A stretch of 16,409 bases of DNA from Falsiroseomonas sp035644895 (GCA_035644895.1 DASQNQ010000235.1:1-16409); one strand, 5' to 3'. Shown: positions 7,225 through 14,035, counted from the first letter of the stretch. The notes: a model not told the origin generated them from the letters alone. A program made the numbers and translations.

Positions 7225-8280
7225 TCAGAGTCTCTGCCCGTTTTCCCCCGCGAAGAGATGGACGAGGGGCAGGTCGGGAATGATGCGGATCTCCTCGCCC
7301 GGACGGGCCGAGATGCGTTCGCGGAAGGCGCCGACGACGGGGGTGTCGCCGACGCGAAGGAGGACCTGTGTCTCGGACCCCGTCGGCTCCACGAGCTGGA
7401 TGCGCGCCGGCATTCCGTCGCCGTCGAGGCGCAGGTGCTCGGGCCGGATCCCATAGATGACGGGCTGCCCCGGCGCTGCGCCTGGGCCGGACGGGGGCAG
7501 GGGCCATCGGGAGCCGTCCTCCGCTTCGAAGGCCCCGTTCGCCATGCGCCCCTGCAGCAGGTTCATGGCAGGGGATCCGATGAAGCCCGCGACGAAGAGG
7601 TTCGCCGGGCGGTCGTAGAGCTCGAGCGGCGGACCCGCCTGCTCCACCCGGCCGCCGTTCATCACCACGATCTGGTCAGCCATGGTCATGGCCTCGATCT
7701 GGTCGTGGGTGACGTAGACCATCGTCACCTTCAGGCGCTGCTGCAGGTCCCGGATCTCGCTGCGCATCTGGACGCGGAGCTTGGCGTCGAGGTTCGAGAG
7801 CGGCTCGTCGAACAGGAACACCTGCGGGTTGCGGACGATCGCCCGGCCCATGGCGACGCGTTGCCTCTGCCCGCCGGAGAGCTGCCGTGGATAGCGATGC
7901 AGCAGCTGGTCGAGGCCGAGGATTCGCGCCGCGCGCCCTACCTCCTGCTCGATCACCGGCTTCGGCGCCTTCGCGAGCTGCAGGCTGAAAGCCATGTTGT
8001 CGAACACGGTCATGTGCGGATAGAGCGCGTAGTTCTGGAACACCATCGCGATGTCCCGGTCCTTCGGCGGGACCTGGTTCACCACCCGCCCGCCGATCGC
8101 GATCTCGCCGCCGGTGATGTTCTCGAGTCCCGCGATCATCCGGAGCAGGGTGGACTTGCCGCAGCCGGATGGCCCGACCAGCACGACGAACTGGCCGTCC
8201 TCGATCTCCACGTCCACACCGTGCAGAATCTGGGTGGAGCCGAAGGCCTTGCGCACCTTCCGGACCGACACGCCTGCCAT
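7225..8280 (-). CDS. ABC importer ATPase, MalK/UgpC-like
   Basis: A 351-residue nucleotide-binding subunit. Walker A is GPSGCGKST at 36-44, Q-loop Gln82 (FQNYALYPHM), signature LSGGQRQR at 134-141, Walker B FLFDEP at 155-160, D-loop SNLD and H-loop His192 (VTHDQIEAM). After about residue 235 comes the extra C-terminal OB/TOBE domain (YGIRPEHLRL at 276-285) typical of CUT1 importers. The start at 8280 fits the family's N-terminus. An upstream ATG at 8346 would add 22 unrelated residues and is less likely. This is the first gene of the importer operon, divergent from the MFS gene, so the operon promoter should lie just upstream. Confidence 0.94.
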   Translation of the reverse strand: MAGVSVRKVRKAFGSTQILHGVDVEIEDGQFVVLVGPSGCGKSTLLRMIAGLENITGGEIAIGGRVVNQVPPKDRDIAMVFQNYALYPHMTVFDNMAFSLQLAKAPKPVIEQEVGRAARILGLDQLLHRYPRQLSGGQRQRVAMGRAIVRNPQVFLFDEPLSNLDAKLRVQMRSEIRDLQQRLKVTMVYVTHDQIEAMTMADQIVVMNGGRVEQAGPPLELYDRPANLFVAGFIGSPAMNLLQGRMANGAFEAEDGSRWPLPPSGPGAAPGQPVIYGIRPEHLRLDGDGMPARIQLVEPTGSETQVLLRVGDTPVVGAFRERISARPGEEIRIIPDLPLVHLFAGENGQRL

Positions 8281-8443
8281 GCACGCCTGCTCCCCGCATG
8301 CGGGCGCCTCCGTGGCGCGCCCGTCCTTCGCGGCGAGGCTACACATGCCGCGAGGCGGTGCGCAACCTCGCCGCCACGCGCTGGACCTGGACGTGATCGG
8401 ATGCCGGCGCTAGCTCTGCTGCATCGCAGCGCAAGGCCCATCC
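8281..8443. promoter_or_regulatory. Divergent promoter region with a 9-bp-arm inverted repeat
   Basis: These 163 bases separate the ABC operon (leftwards) from the MFS gene (rightwards). A perfect inverted repeat GCGGCGAGG (8330-8338) / CCTCGCCGC (8366-8374) with a 27-base spacer lies near the middle, a plausible two-half-site operator serving both directions. A short hairpin GCTGC-ATC-GCAGC (8418-8430) lies in the presumed leader of the MFS gene, just before AAGG (8433-8436), its weak ribosome site. No clear -35/-10 pair is visible on either strand. GC-rich repeats arise easily at this composition, so the operator reading is tentative. Confidence 0.35.
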
Positions 8444-9619
8444 ATGACCTCCGGCCACCGCCGGCTTGCCATCCTGCTCGGCGCGCTCACGGCGACGGGG
8501 CCGCTGGCCATCGACATGTACCTGCCGGCCTTCCCCTCCATTGCGGCCGAGCTGCGCGCCGAGCCGGCCGAGGTCCAGCGGACGCTCGCGGCGTTCTTCC
8601 TCGGCATGGCCCTGGGCCAGCTCGTGCACGGACCGCTCGCGGACCGGCTCGGGCGCAAGGTGCCGCTGATCGGCGGGCTTGCGCTGTTCGCCGCAGCCTC
8701 GGCTGCCTGCGCGCTGGCTGACACGACCGGGCAACTCGTCGCGCTCCGCTTCCTGCAGGCGCTCGGCGGTTGTGCGGGAGTGGTGGTCGCGCGCGCCGTC
8801 GTGCGCGACCTGTTTGAGGATCGCGAGGCGGTCCGCATGATGTCCGCAATGATGCTTGCGATGGGTGTCGCGCCGATCCTCGCCCCAGTGATCGGCGGCG
8901 CGCTCCTCGGTCTTGCCGGGTGGCGGGCGGTCTTCGCCCTGCTTGCCTTCTATGGTGCGGCCCTCGCGCTCGTTGCCGCTTTCGTGCTCGCCGAGAGTTT
9001 GCCGCCGTCCCGGCGCAGGCGAGACGGGCCGGTTGCGGTCCTGGTCACCTACGGCTCCATACTCCGGGACCGTCGCTTCATCTCGCGCGTGCTGGCCGGT
9101 GCCGCGACGATGGGTGGACTGTTTGCCTACCTGGCCGGCTCGCCCTTCGTCGTGATGGAACTGCACGGCCTCTCCCCGGGCATGTACGGCTTGGTGTTCG
9201 GCGCGAACGCTGCCGGGCTGATTGGCATGAGCCAGGTCGTCGCGCGGCTCGTGCGGCGGCATGAACCCGCCGTCCTGCTGCGCTGCATGCTGGCCGGAAG
9301 TGCTGTTTCGGGGCTGCTGGTTCTCGGCGGCGCAGTGAGCGGGCTAGGCAGCCTCGCCGGCATACTCGTGCCGCTCTTCGTCTACATCGCGCTTCTCGGC
9401 GCGGTGCTGCCCTTGGCGTCCGCCCTGGCGATGGCGCCGATGGGGCGGGCGGCTGGCAGCGCATCCGCCCTGATCGGCAGCCTCCAGTTCGGGACCGGGG
9501 CGCTGGCCGGCCTTGCGCTGGGGGCGCTGCACGATGGTACGGCCGTTCCGATGGCGGCGCTGGTGGCCTGCGGTGGCCTGGCTGGGCTGACGATCAATCT
9601 CTGGTCGAATCAGGGCTGA
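8444..9619 (+). CDS. MFS drug-efflux transporter, Bcr/CflA-like (DHA1)
   Basis: A 391-residue inner-membrane protein with about 12 hydrophobic segments, the normal size for the Bcr/CflA group of proton-driven drug exporters. The first segment reads GPLAIDMYLPAFP (19-31), a hallmark of the group. Motif A is GPLADRLGRK at 63-72, in the loop after the second segment, and RFLQALGGCAG at 102-112 matches the conserved region with the functional Arg. The loop around 183-189 (PPSRRRR) is the positively charged central cytoplasmic linker. The start at 8444 has AAGG seven bases upstream. The gene stands alone on its strand and is divergent from the ABC operon. The exported compound is unknown; multidrug or sulfonamide/bicyclomycin-type substrates are known for relatives. 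Confidence 0.9.
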   Translation: MTSGHRRLAILLGALTATGPLAIDMYLPAFPSIAAELRAEPAEVQRTLAAFFLGMALGQLVHGPLADRLGRKVPLIGGLALFAAASAACALADTTGQLVALRFLQALGGCAGVVVARAVVRDLFEDREAVRMMSAMMLAMGVAPILAPVIGGALLGLAGWRAVFALLAFYGAALALVAAFVLAESLPPSRRRRDGPVAVLVTYGSILRDRRFISRVLAGAATMGGLFAYLAGSPFVVMELHGLSPGMYGLVFGANAAGLIGMSQVVARLVRRHEPAVLLRCMLAGSAVSGLLVLGGAVSGLGSLAGILVPLFVYIALLGAVLPLASALAMAPMGRAAGSASALIGSLQFGTGALAGLALGALHDGTAVPMAALVACGGLAGLTINLWSNQG

Positions 9620-9645
9620 TCGGGAAAACATGTTCCGCCCGGGAG

Positions 9646-9664
9646 GGAAAGTAGGTACTTTTTT
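9646..9664 (+). terminator. Possible weak intrinsic terminator after the MFS gene
   Basis: AAAGT (9648-9652), a 4-base loop and ACTTT (9657-9661) form a short stem that can be lengthened by G-T pairs to 9646. It merges into a run of six T (9659-9664). It begins 26 bases after the MFS stop codon, in an unusually AT-rich spot. The stem is weak, so efficiency is doubtful. Confidence 0.35.
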
Positions 9665-9705
9665 CACGATCGAGTCCCTACGGAGCAGACCCTCCCACAT
9701 TCTGC

Positions 9706-9733
9706 TTGCGGCGCGCCGGATCCTTTGCATAAT
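9706..9733 (+). promoter_or_regulatory. Candidate sigma-70-type promoter for the thiol dioxygenase-exporter pair
   Basis: TTGCGG (9706-9711) and CATAAT (9728-9733) are separated by 16 bases. CATAAT matches the -10 consensus at five of six bases, while the -35 box matches only in TTG. Transcription would begin near 9740, giving a leader of about 25 bases before the ATG at 9766. This is the best -10 match I noticed in the window, and it sits in its main AT-rich intergenic segment. Confidence 0.42.
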
Positions 9734-9765
9734 CGCCAGGCGACGAACCGCACGGCGCCAACCCG

Positions 9766-10278
9766 ATGACCTATGTCCGACCACGCACCATGCTCTCCTC
9801 GATGCTGGCCGAGATCGAGGCATCCGCGCGCAGGCCGGAGGCGGAGCGTCATCGCGCGGTGGCGGAGGTGATCGGCACCTTCGCCGGCCGGCCAGGGCTG
9901 CTGGCCGCCCAGGATTGCCGTTGCTGTCCCGATCGCTACGTGCGCCACCTGCTGCACGCCGACCCGGCCGAGGGTTACGCCGTCGTGGCCCTGGTCTGGC
10001 GGCCCGGCCAGATGTCGCCCGTCCATGCGCACAAGACCTGGTGCGCCTTCGCCGTCCACAACGGCATCCTGACGGAGACGCTCTACACACCGGGCGACCC
10101 GCCGGTGCCGACCGCCACGCGGCTGCTGCATCCGGGTGCCACCGGGCACGGTGCGGCACGGCCGGACCTGATCCATCGACTGGCGAACCTGTCCTGCGCC
10201 AAGGCGGTCTCCATCCATTGCTACGGCGCCGCCTTCGACCGGTTCGGCGTGGATGTGAACGAGATCCACGCCCACTGA
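9766..10278 (+). CDS. Cysteine dioxygenase-family thiol dioxygenase (cupin)
   Basis: A 170-residue cupin that by family would add O2 to a thiol such as cysteine, giving the sulfinic acid, with a mononuclear Fe(II). The iron ligands are His87 and His89 (SPVHAHKTW) and His137 (LIHRLAN). The second-sphere triad Ser149-His151-Tyr153 (SIHCY) is intact. Arg60 in RYVRHLL occupies the position that binds the cysteine carboxylate in mammalian CDO, where 3-mercaptopropionate dioxygenases carry Gln, so cysteine is the favoured substrate. Cys93 in KTWCAF aligns by eye with the mammalian Cys that cross-links to the triad Tyr. An additional cysteine-rich spot, DCRCC, is at 50-54. The ribosome site is weak. 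A DMT exporter follows after 13 bp, probably in the same transcript. Confidence 0.85.
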   Translation: MTYVRPRTMLSSMLAEIEASARRPEAERHRAVAEVIGTFAGRPGLLAAQDCRCCPDRYVRHLLHADPAEGYAVVALVWRPGQMSPVHAHKTWCAFAVHNGILTETLYTPGDPPVPTATRLLHPGATGHGAARPDLIHRLANLSCAKAVSIHCYGAAFDRFGVDVNEIHAH

Positions 10279-10291
10279 TCACAAGCGTCCC

Positions 10292-11188
10292 ATGAGGCTG
10301 CCTGCCGCGGCCCTGGGCCTGCTGATCGGACTGTTCGCGGCAACGGTGTGGGGCGCGCAGGCGGTGGTCGCGCGCTCCGGCGTGGTGATGGGGTTCGGGC
10401 CGCTCGATCTGTCGGCGCTGCGTTTCGCCTTCGCCGCCGCCGTGCTGGCGCCGTTTGCGTGGCACGCCAGGGGGCGCCTCCTGGCGATCGGCCCGCGGCG
10501 GCTTCTGATGTTGTCGCTTCTAGGCGGGTTCGGCAACGCGCTCCTCTTTGCCTGGGGGCTGACCTTGGCCCCGGCCAGCCATGGCGGCACGGTCGCGCCC
10601 ATCACCTCCGCCGTCGCCGGCGCCGTGCTTGCCATCCCGCTGCTGAAGGAATGGCCGACGGGCGGGCGCATCGTGGCTCTGCTGGTGATCGTGTCGGGTG
10701 TCCTGATGATCGGCTGGGACGGAATCGCGGGCGCGCATCCCGGCGCCTGGCGCGGCGACATCGTGCTGTTCGTCGCGGGCTGTTCGTGGGGCGGCTTCAC
10801 CGTGCTGCTGCGGCGTTGGGGCGTGCCGGCGTTGCCGGGGAACGCGGCGGTCTGCGTGTTGTCGGCGCTCGTGCTGGTGCCGCCGTGGCTGCTGATCGCC
10901 GGCGCAGGGGCGGTGGCGCGTCTTCCGTGGGAGGCGACCTTGGTGCAGGGGCTCTCGCTCGGCGTCCTGAGTTCCGCGGTGGCGACGACGCTCTACGCGC
11001 GCGCGACGGAGCTGATGGGCGCGACGCGCGCCGCCTGCCTGTCCGCGATGGTTCCCGTCGTGGCCGTCATCCTCTCCGCCATCGTCCTGGCCGAACCACT
11101 CGGGGCGGCGAAGCTGGCGGGCGTGACCCTTGCCGTGGCGGGGATGGTCGGGGCCGTCCTGTTCACCGGCCGGCGGCGCGCTGGATAG
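10292..11188 (+). CDS. EamA-type DMT-superfamily exporter
   Basis: A 298-residue, very hydrophobic protein with about ten membrane segments arranged as two EamA repeats (roughly 10-145 and 155-293), the standard size for this family. Typical marks are TVWGAQAVVARSG near the N-terminus (18-30), LRFAFAAAVLAPF at 43-55, APITSAVAGAVLAIPLLKEWP at the end of the first repeat (101-121), and MVPVVAVILSAIVLAEPLG in the second (252-270). It ends with an RRRAG tail. It starts 13 bp after the thiol dioxygenase stop, so the two are probably co-transcribed. The family includes the E. coli O-acetylserine/cysteine exporter, so efflux of cysteine, a related thiol or the sulfinate product is an attractive inference. 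The family also covers many other metabolites. Confidence 0.87.
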   Translation: MRLPAAALGLLIGLFAATVWGAQAVVARSGVVMGFGPLDLSALRFAFAAAVLAPFAWHARGRLLAIGPRRLLMLSLLGGFGNALLFAWGLTLAPASHGGTVAPITSAVAGAVLAIPLLKEWPTGGRIVALLVIVSGVLMIGWDGIAGAHPGAWRGDIVLFVAGCSWGGFTVLLRRWGVPALPGNAAVCVLSALVLVPPWLLIAGAGAVARLPWEATLVQGLSLGVLSSAVATTLYARATELMGATRAACLSAMVPVVAVILSAIVLAEPLGAAKLAGVTLAVAGMVGAVLFTGRRRAG

Positions 11189-11189
11189 A

Positions 11190-11204
11190 CCGGCTTCACG
11201 CCGG
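11190..11204. terminator. Short GC-rich hairpin between convergent genes
   Basis: CCGGC-TTCAC-GCCGG is a perfect 5-bp stem with a 5-base loop. It starts two bases after the DMT exporter stop and lies 47 bases before the end of the convergent YdcH-like gene. No T-run follows on either strand. It may help end the exporter transcript, but such short repeats are frequent at this GC content. Confidence 0.3.
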
Positions 11205-11251
11205 CTCGACGCCGAGGACGCAGCGACGTCGCGCGGTGCGAGGCCGTGCCC

Positions 11252-11479
11252 TCAGGCCGCGGTCCCGGGCGCCACGTCGCGTGCCCAGGGCGGCATGCCG
11301 GTGCCGGCGGCGGCCGCCATACGGTCCCGCGCCAGTAGCCGCTCCCGCCGCAGTCGGCGCAAAGCGCCCTGATCCGGAATAGGTCGCGCCTGCTCCGCGG
11401 CGATCCGGGCCTCCAACTCCGCGACGCGCGAGGCGAGGCGGCCGTGCAGCCCCCCTCCGGATGCCTCTTCCCTGGTCAT
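11252..11479 (-). CDS. YdcH/DUF465-like small coiled-coil protein
   Basis: A 75-residue acidic/basic protein with the DUF465 pattern: a heptad-like helix LASRVAELEARIAAEQARP (15-33), then PIPDQGALRRLRRERLLARD (33-52). The Arg/Pro turn and the basic second helix are typical of YdcH-family proteins of Rhodospirillales. The C-terminal tail (AAAAGTGMPPWARDVAPG) is low in structure. The ATG at 11479 is directly preceded by an in-frame GTG, so the start could be one codon earlier. GGGAAG lies upstream. The family has no settled molecular function. The 178 bases upstream, to the CBS-BON stop, show no other gene and no convincing promoter. It converges on the DMT exporter. Confidence 0.68.
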   Translation of the reverse strand: MTREEASGGGLHGRLASRVAELEARIAAEQARPIPDQGALRRLRRERLLARDRMAAAAGTGMPPWARDVAPGTAA

Positions 11480-11657
11480 CACCCCGTCTTCCCAATGGCG
11501 CCCGGGACCGGTGCTTTCCTGGTTCCCCGACGCGTTGCGTTCCTTTGCCTAGGGTCGAGGCCAACCAGCCCCGGCCCCGGAACAGAAAGCCTGCGCCCCC
11601 GCCTGCCGGAATTGCAAGTGGGGACTGGTTCACCTTCGACGCGAGTTGGTGCCCGGG

Positions 11658-12347
11658 TCAGGTGCCAACCACCGGCAGCGGGTTGCGCTCCACCATCACG
11701 CGCACGCCCTTAACCCCCGGTATGCGCTCGGCCAGCACGCGGAGCGCGCGCTTCACCTCCTCCTGCCGGCACCAGCCGTGGAAGCTGACCACCCCGTCCT
11801 CCACATCGGGGAAAACGTAGAAGGCGTCGAGCCAGGGCTGCTCCCGCATCGCGGCGAGCACGTCGCGCCGGATCCGCTCGTCGGGCGCGTCCTCCCTCAG
11901 CTTCTCGGCCGGCGAGAGCAGGGCCCGGATCAGGTCGGCACGCGAGACGATGCCGACGAGCCTGCCCTCCCGCAGCACCGGCACGCGGCGGATGTTCCGC
12001 TCCTCCAGGCTCGCCGCCACCTGCTCGATCGGCGCGTCCTCCTCGACCGCCAGGACGCCGCGCGTCATCACGTCCTGCGCCGTGCGGCCGTGGGTACGGG
12101 CGTACTCCGCCGCCTGTGCCCCGGCGGGCTGGAAGAAGCGGACGATCCAGCTTCGCGGCTGGTCCTCCGGCGCGGCGATGCGGCGGATCAGGTCGCTCTC
12201 CGTCACCATGCCGAGGAGCATGCCCCCGGTGTCGACGACGGGGGCGCCCGAGATGCCGCGCTCGGCGAAGAGGCGGGCGATGGCGGGCAGGGGCATGTCC
12301 GGCGGCAGCGTCACAGGTGTGGACGTCATCAGGTCGCGGGCACGCAT
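11658..12347 (-). CDS. CBS-CBS-BON domain protein
   Basis: A 229-residue soluble protein. A first CBS motif spans about 1-57 (MRARDLMTSTPVT ... GMVTESDLI) and a second about 90-145 (TAQDVMTRGVLAV ... VGIVSRADLI). Together they would form one Bateman module of the type that binds adenosyl ligands such as AMP, ATP or NADH. From about 155 to 220 follows a BON domain (DAFYVFPDVEDGVVSFHGW ... GVKGVRVMVE), a small fold linked to phospholipid or surface association. The start at 12347 has GGAGGAAG seven bases upstream, so an in-frame upstream start at 12377 (MPHNRCGG) is less likely. Relatives are common in alphaproteobacteria, often with stress genes, and the exact role is unknown. It lies downstream of the hut-thioesterase genes on the same strand, but a 66-base gap with a palindrome suggests its own promoter. 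Confidence 0.85.
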   Translation of the reverse strand: MRARDLMTSTPVTLPPDMPLPAIARLFAERGISGAPVVDTGGMLLGMVTESDLIRRIAAPEDQPRSWIVRFFQPAGAQAAEYARTHGRTAQDVMTRGVLAVEEDAPIEQVAASLEERNIRRVPVLREGRLVGIVSRADLIRALLSPAEKLREDAPDERIRRDVLAAMREQPWLDAFYVFPDVEDGVVSFHGWCRQEEVKRALRVLAERIPGVKGVRVMVERNPLPVVGT

Positions 12348-12390
12348 GGCTCTTCCTCCGCATCTGTTGTGCGGCAAAGATTACGAGATT

Positions 12391-12407
12391 TTCACCTGAC
12401 AGGTGAA
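12391..12407. promoter_or_regulatory. Perfect 17-bp palindrome (TTCACCTG-N-CAGGTGAA), candidate operator
   Basis: Two perfect 8-bp arms surround a single central base, 43 bp upstream of the CBS-BON start and 6 bp after the thioesterase stop. On the minus strand, TTCACC of this element (12402-12407) could act as a -35 box, with TAATCT (12378-12383) 18 bases downstream as a poor -10, so a bound repressor would block the CBS-BON promoter. A further CAGGTG half-site lies at 12415-12420. As RNA it could also fold into a 7-bp hairpin with a 3-base loop, but no T-tract follows, so an operator is preferred over a terminator. No regulator gene is adjacent. Confidence 0.55.
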
Positions 12408-12413
12408 GCGAAA

Positions 12414-12833
12414 TCAGGTGGCTGGCCGCGCCGTGATCCGGGCCCAGGTGGTCACCACATGCGCGCAGGGCTCCTCCTCACCCTCCGAGCGCAGGAACAC
12501 CTCGCCATACAGCAGCCGCCCGCGCGGCTTGATCGCCCGCGCCTCGGCCAGCACGGGACGCGGCTCGGGGCGGCGCAGGAAGGTGATGTTGAGGTTGGCG
12601 GTCAGGCTGTCGTCCTGCCCGCCCGTCAGAGAGAGCAGCGCCGCCCACATCGCGACATCCGCCAGCGCCATCAGGGCGGGCCCCGAGACGGTTCCCCCCG
12701 GCCGCAGCAGGTCCTCCCGGTGCGGAAGGCGAAGGAGCGCGACCCCATCCTGCGCCGAGAGCAGCTCCACGCCCCAGGCGCCTGCCAGCGGGACGCCCGC
12801 ACGCACCATCGCCTGCATTTCGTCCAGCGTCAT
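12414..12833 (-). CDS. PaaI-like hotdog-fold thioesterase
   Basis: A 139-residue single hotdog-domain protein, the usual length for PaaI/YbgC-type acyl-CoA thioesterases. The central helix region RPGGTVSGPALMALADVAMW (44-63) holds the conserved Gly-Gly and the Asp59 that is usually catalytic. The strand SLTANLNITFLRRPEP (76-91) is the family's TxxLxxxFLRP motif. The common HGG before the helix reads SGP here. The ATG overlaps the hutI stop as ATGA (12830-12833), so translation is coupled to the histidine genes. A thioesterase is not part of the known hut pathway. It might hydrolyse CoA esters made further down, or simply be a passenger in the operon. Confidence 0.82.
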   Translation of the reverse strand: MTLDEMQAMVRAGVPLAGAWGVELLSAQDGVALLRLPHREDLLRPGGTVSGPALMALADVAMWAALLSLTGGQDDSLTANLNITFLRRPEPRPVLAEARAIKPRGRLLYGEVFLRSEGEEEPCAHVVTTWARITARPAT

Positions 12834-14035
12834 CGGCCGGCCACCAGGCGCCCGATGCAGGGGTTCCGCCCGATCCAGTAGCAGAGCTCGGCGGGCCGCT
12901 CCGCCGCGAAGATGGCCAGGTCCGCGCGCAGGCCGGGCGCGAGGGCGCCGCGGTCATCCAGCCCCAGCGCCGCGGCGGCGTCCACCGTCACGCCCCGCAG
13001 CGCCTCGGCCACCGTGAGGCGGAACAGCGTGCAGGCCATGTTGAGCGCAAGCAGGATGGAGGGGCAGGGGGAGGAGCCCGGGTTCAGGTCCGTCGCCACC
13101 GCCATCCGCAGCCCCGCCCGGCGCATGGCCGCGACATCCGGCTGCCGCGTCTCGCGGATGAAGTAGAAGGCCGCCGGCAGCAGGACGCCCACCGTGCCGG
13201 CCCGCGCCATCGCGGCAAGCCCCTCCTCGGATGCATACTCGACGTGGTCTGCCGACAGCGCGCCGTGGCGTGCCGCCAGCGCTGCGCCGCCATCGTCGCG
13301 GAGCTGGTCGGCATGCAGCTTCACGGGCAGGCCGTGCCGCCGGGCGCCTTCGAGAACGATGGCCGTCTCCTCCGGCGTGAAGGCGATCGCCCTGTCGGTG
13401 AAGGCGTCCACCGCATCGGCGAGGCCGCTGCGCGCGGCGGCGGGCACGATGTCCTCCGCCACATGGCGGGCATAGTCGCCGCGCCGCCCCTCGTACTCCG
13501 GCGGGGTCGCATGCAGCGCGAGCAGGCTGGTGCGGACCTCGACCGGGTGTTCCGCGGCCAGCCGCCGTGCGACGCGCAGCATTCGCAGTTCGGTTCCCAG
13601 GTCCAGCCCGTAGCCCGACTTGATCTCGACCGTCGTGACGCCCTCGGCCATCAGCGCGCGCAGGCGCGGCTCCGCCTGGCGCAGCAGCGCCTCCTCCTCC
13701 GCCGCGCGCGTGGCCCGCACGGTGGACAGGATGCCGCCGCCCGCCTTCGCGACCTCCTCGTAGGAGGCCCCGTCGAGGCGCATCTCGAACTCCCGCGCCC
13801 GGTCGCCCCCGAAGACGAGGTGCGTGTGGCAGTCGATCAGCCCCGGCAGCACCAGGGCGCCACCGAGCCGTGTCACCTCCCGCGCCGCGCCCGGCAGATC
13901 GGCCCGCGGCCCGACCCAGGCGATGCGCCCGTCCCGCACGGCGACGGCGCCGTCCTCCACCAGCCCGAGCGGGTCGTCGCCGCGCGGGACCATGGTGCAG
14001 AGCCGCGCGTCCAGCCAGACCCGGTCGAAGCTCAT
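12830..14035 (-). CDS. hutI: Imidazolonepropionase (histidine degradation)
   Basis: A 401-residue amidohydrolase that opens 4-imidazolone-5-propionate to N-formimino-L-glutamate, the third step of histidine catabolism. Metal ligands are His70 and His72 (LIDCHTHLVFGGDR), His241 (VKLHADQL) and Asp316 (ATDLNPGSSP). IKSGYGLD at 138-145, LLALHATPPEY at 171-181 and SADHVEYAS at 261-269 are family hallmarks. An oddity is at 212-214: the segment AFTDRAIAF stands where relatives usually show FCE. The start at 14035 is set by the ATGA overlap with hutH. A much longer open frame upstream, to 14908, is an antisense/out-of-frame shadow of hutH. The stop overlaps the thioesterase start in the same ATGA fashion. 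Confidence 0.95.
   Translation of the reverse strand: MSFDRVWLDARLCTMVPRGDDPLGLVEDGAVAVRDGRIAWVGPRADLPGAAREVTRLGGALVLPGLIDCHTHLVFGGDRAREFEMRLDGASYEEVAKAGGGILSTVRATRAAEEEALLRQAEPRLRALMAEGVTTVEIKSGYGLDLGTELRMLRVARRLAAEHPVEVRTSLLALHATPPEYEGRRGDYARHVAEDIVPAAARSGLADAVDAFTDRAIAFTPEETAIVLEGARRHGLPVKLHADQLRDDGGAALAARHGALSADHVEYASEEGLAAMARAGTVGVLLPAAFYFIRETRQPDVAAMRRAGLRMAVATDLNPGSSPCPSILLALNMACTLFRLTVAEALRGVTVDAAAALGLDDRGALAPGLRADLAIFAAERPAELCYWIGRNPCIGRLVAGR

Noticed and set aside
8339..9262. A 307-codon minus-strand open frame opposite the MFS gene
   Set aside because: It is rich in Arg, Glu, His and Gln with no membrane segments or motifs. The plus strand carries a convincing 12-segment transporter.
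9627..9642. AACATGTT palindrome just after the MFS gene, considered as an operator
   Set aside because: Only eight bases pair before mismatches begin, and it lies nearer the preceding stop than the candidate promoter. This is too little to call a site.
12400..12450. CAGGTG repeated at 12400, 12415 and 12445, considered as a phased operator array
   Set aside because: The spacing is a multiple of 15, but the third copy lies in thioesterase coding sequence (the VVTTW region). Three 6-base matches are weak evidence.
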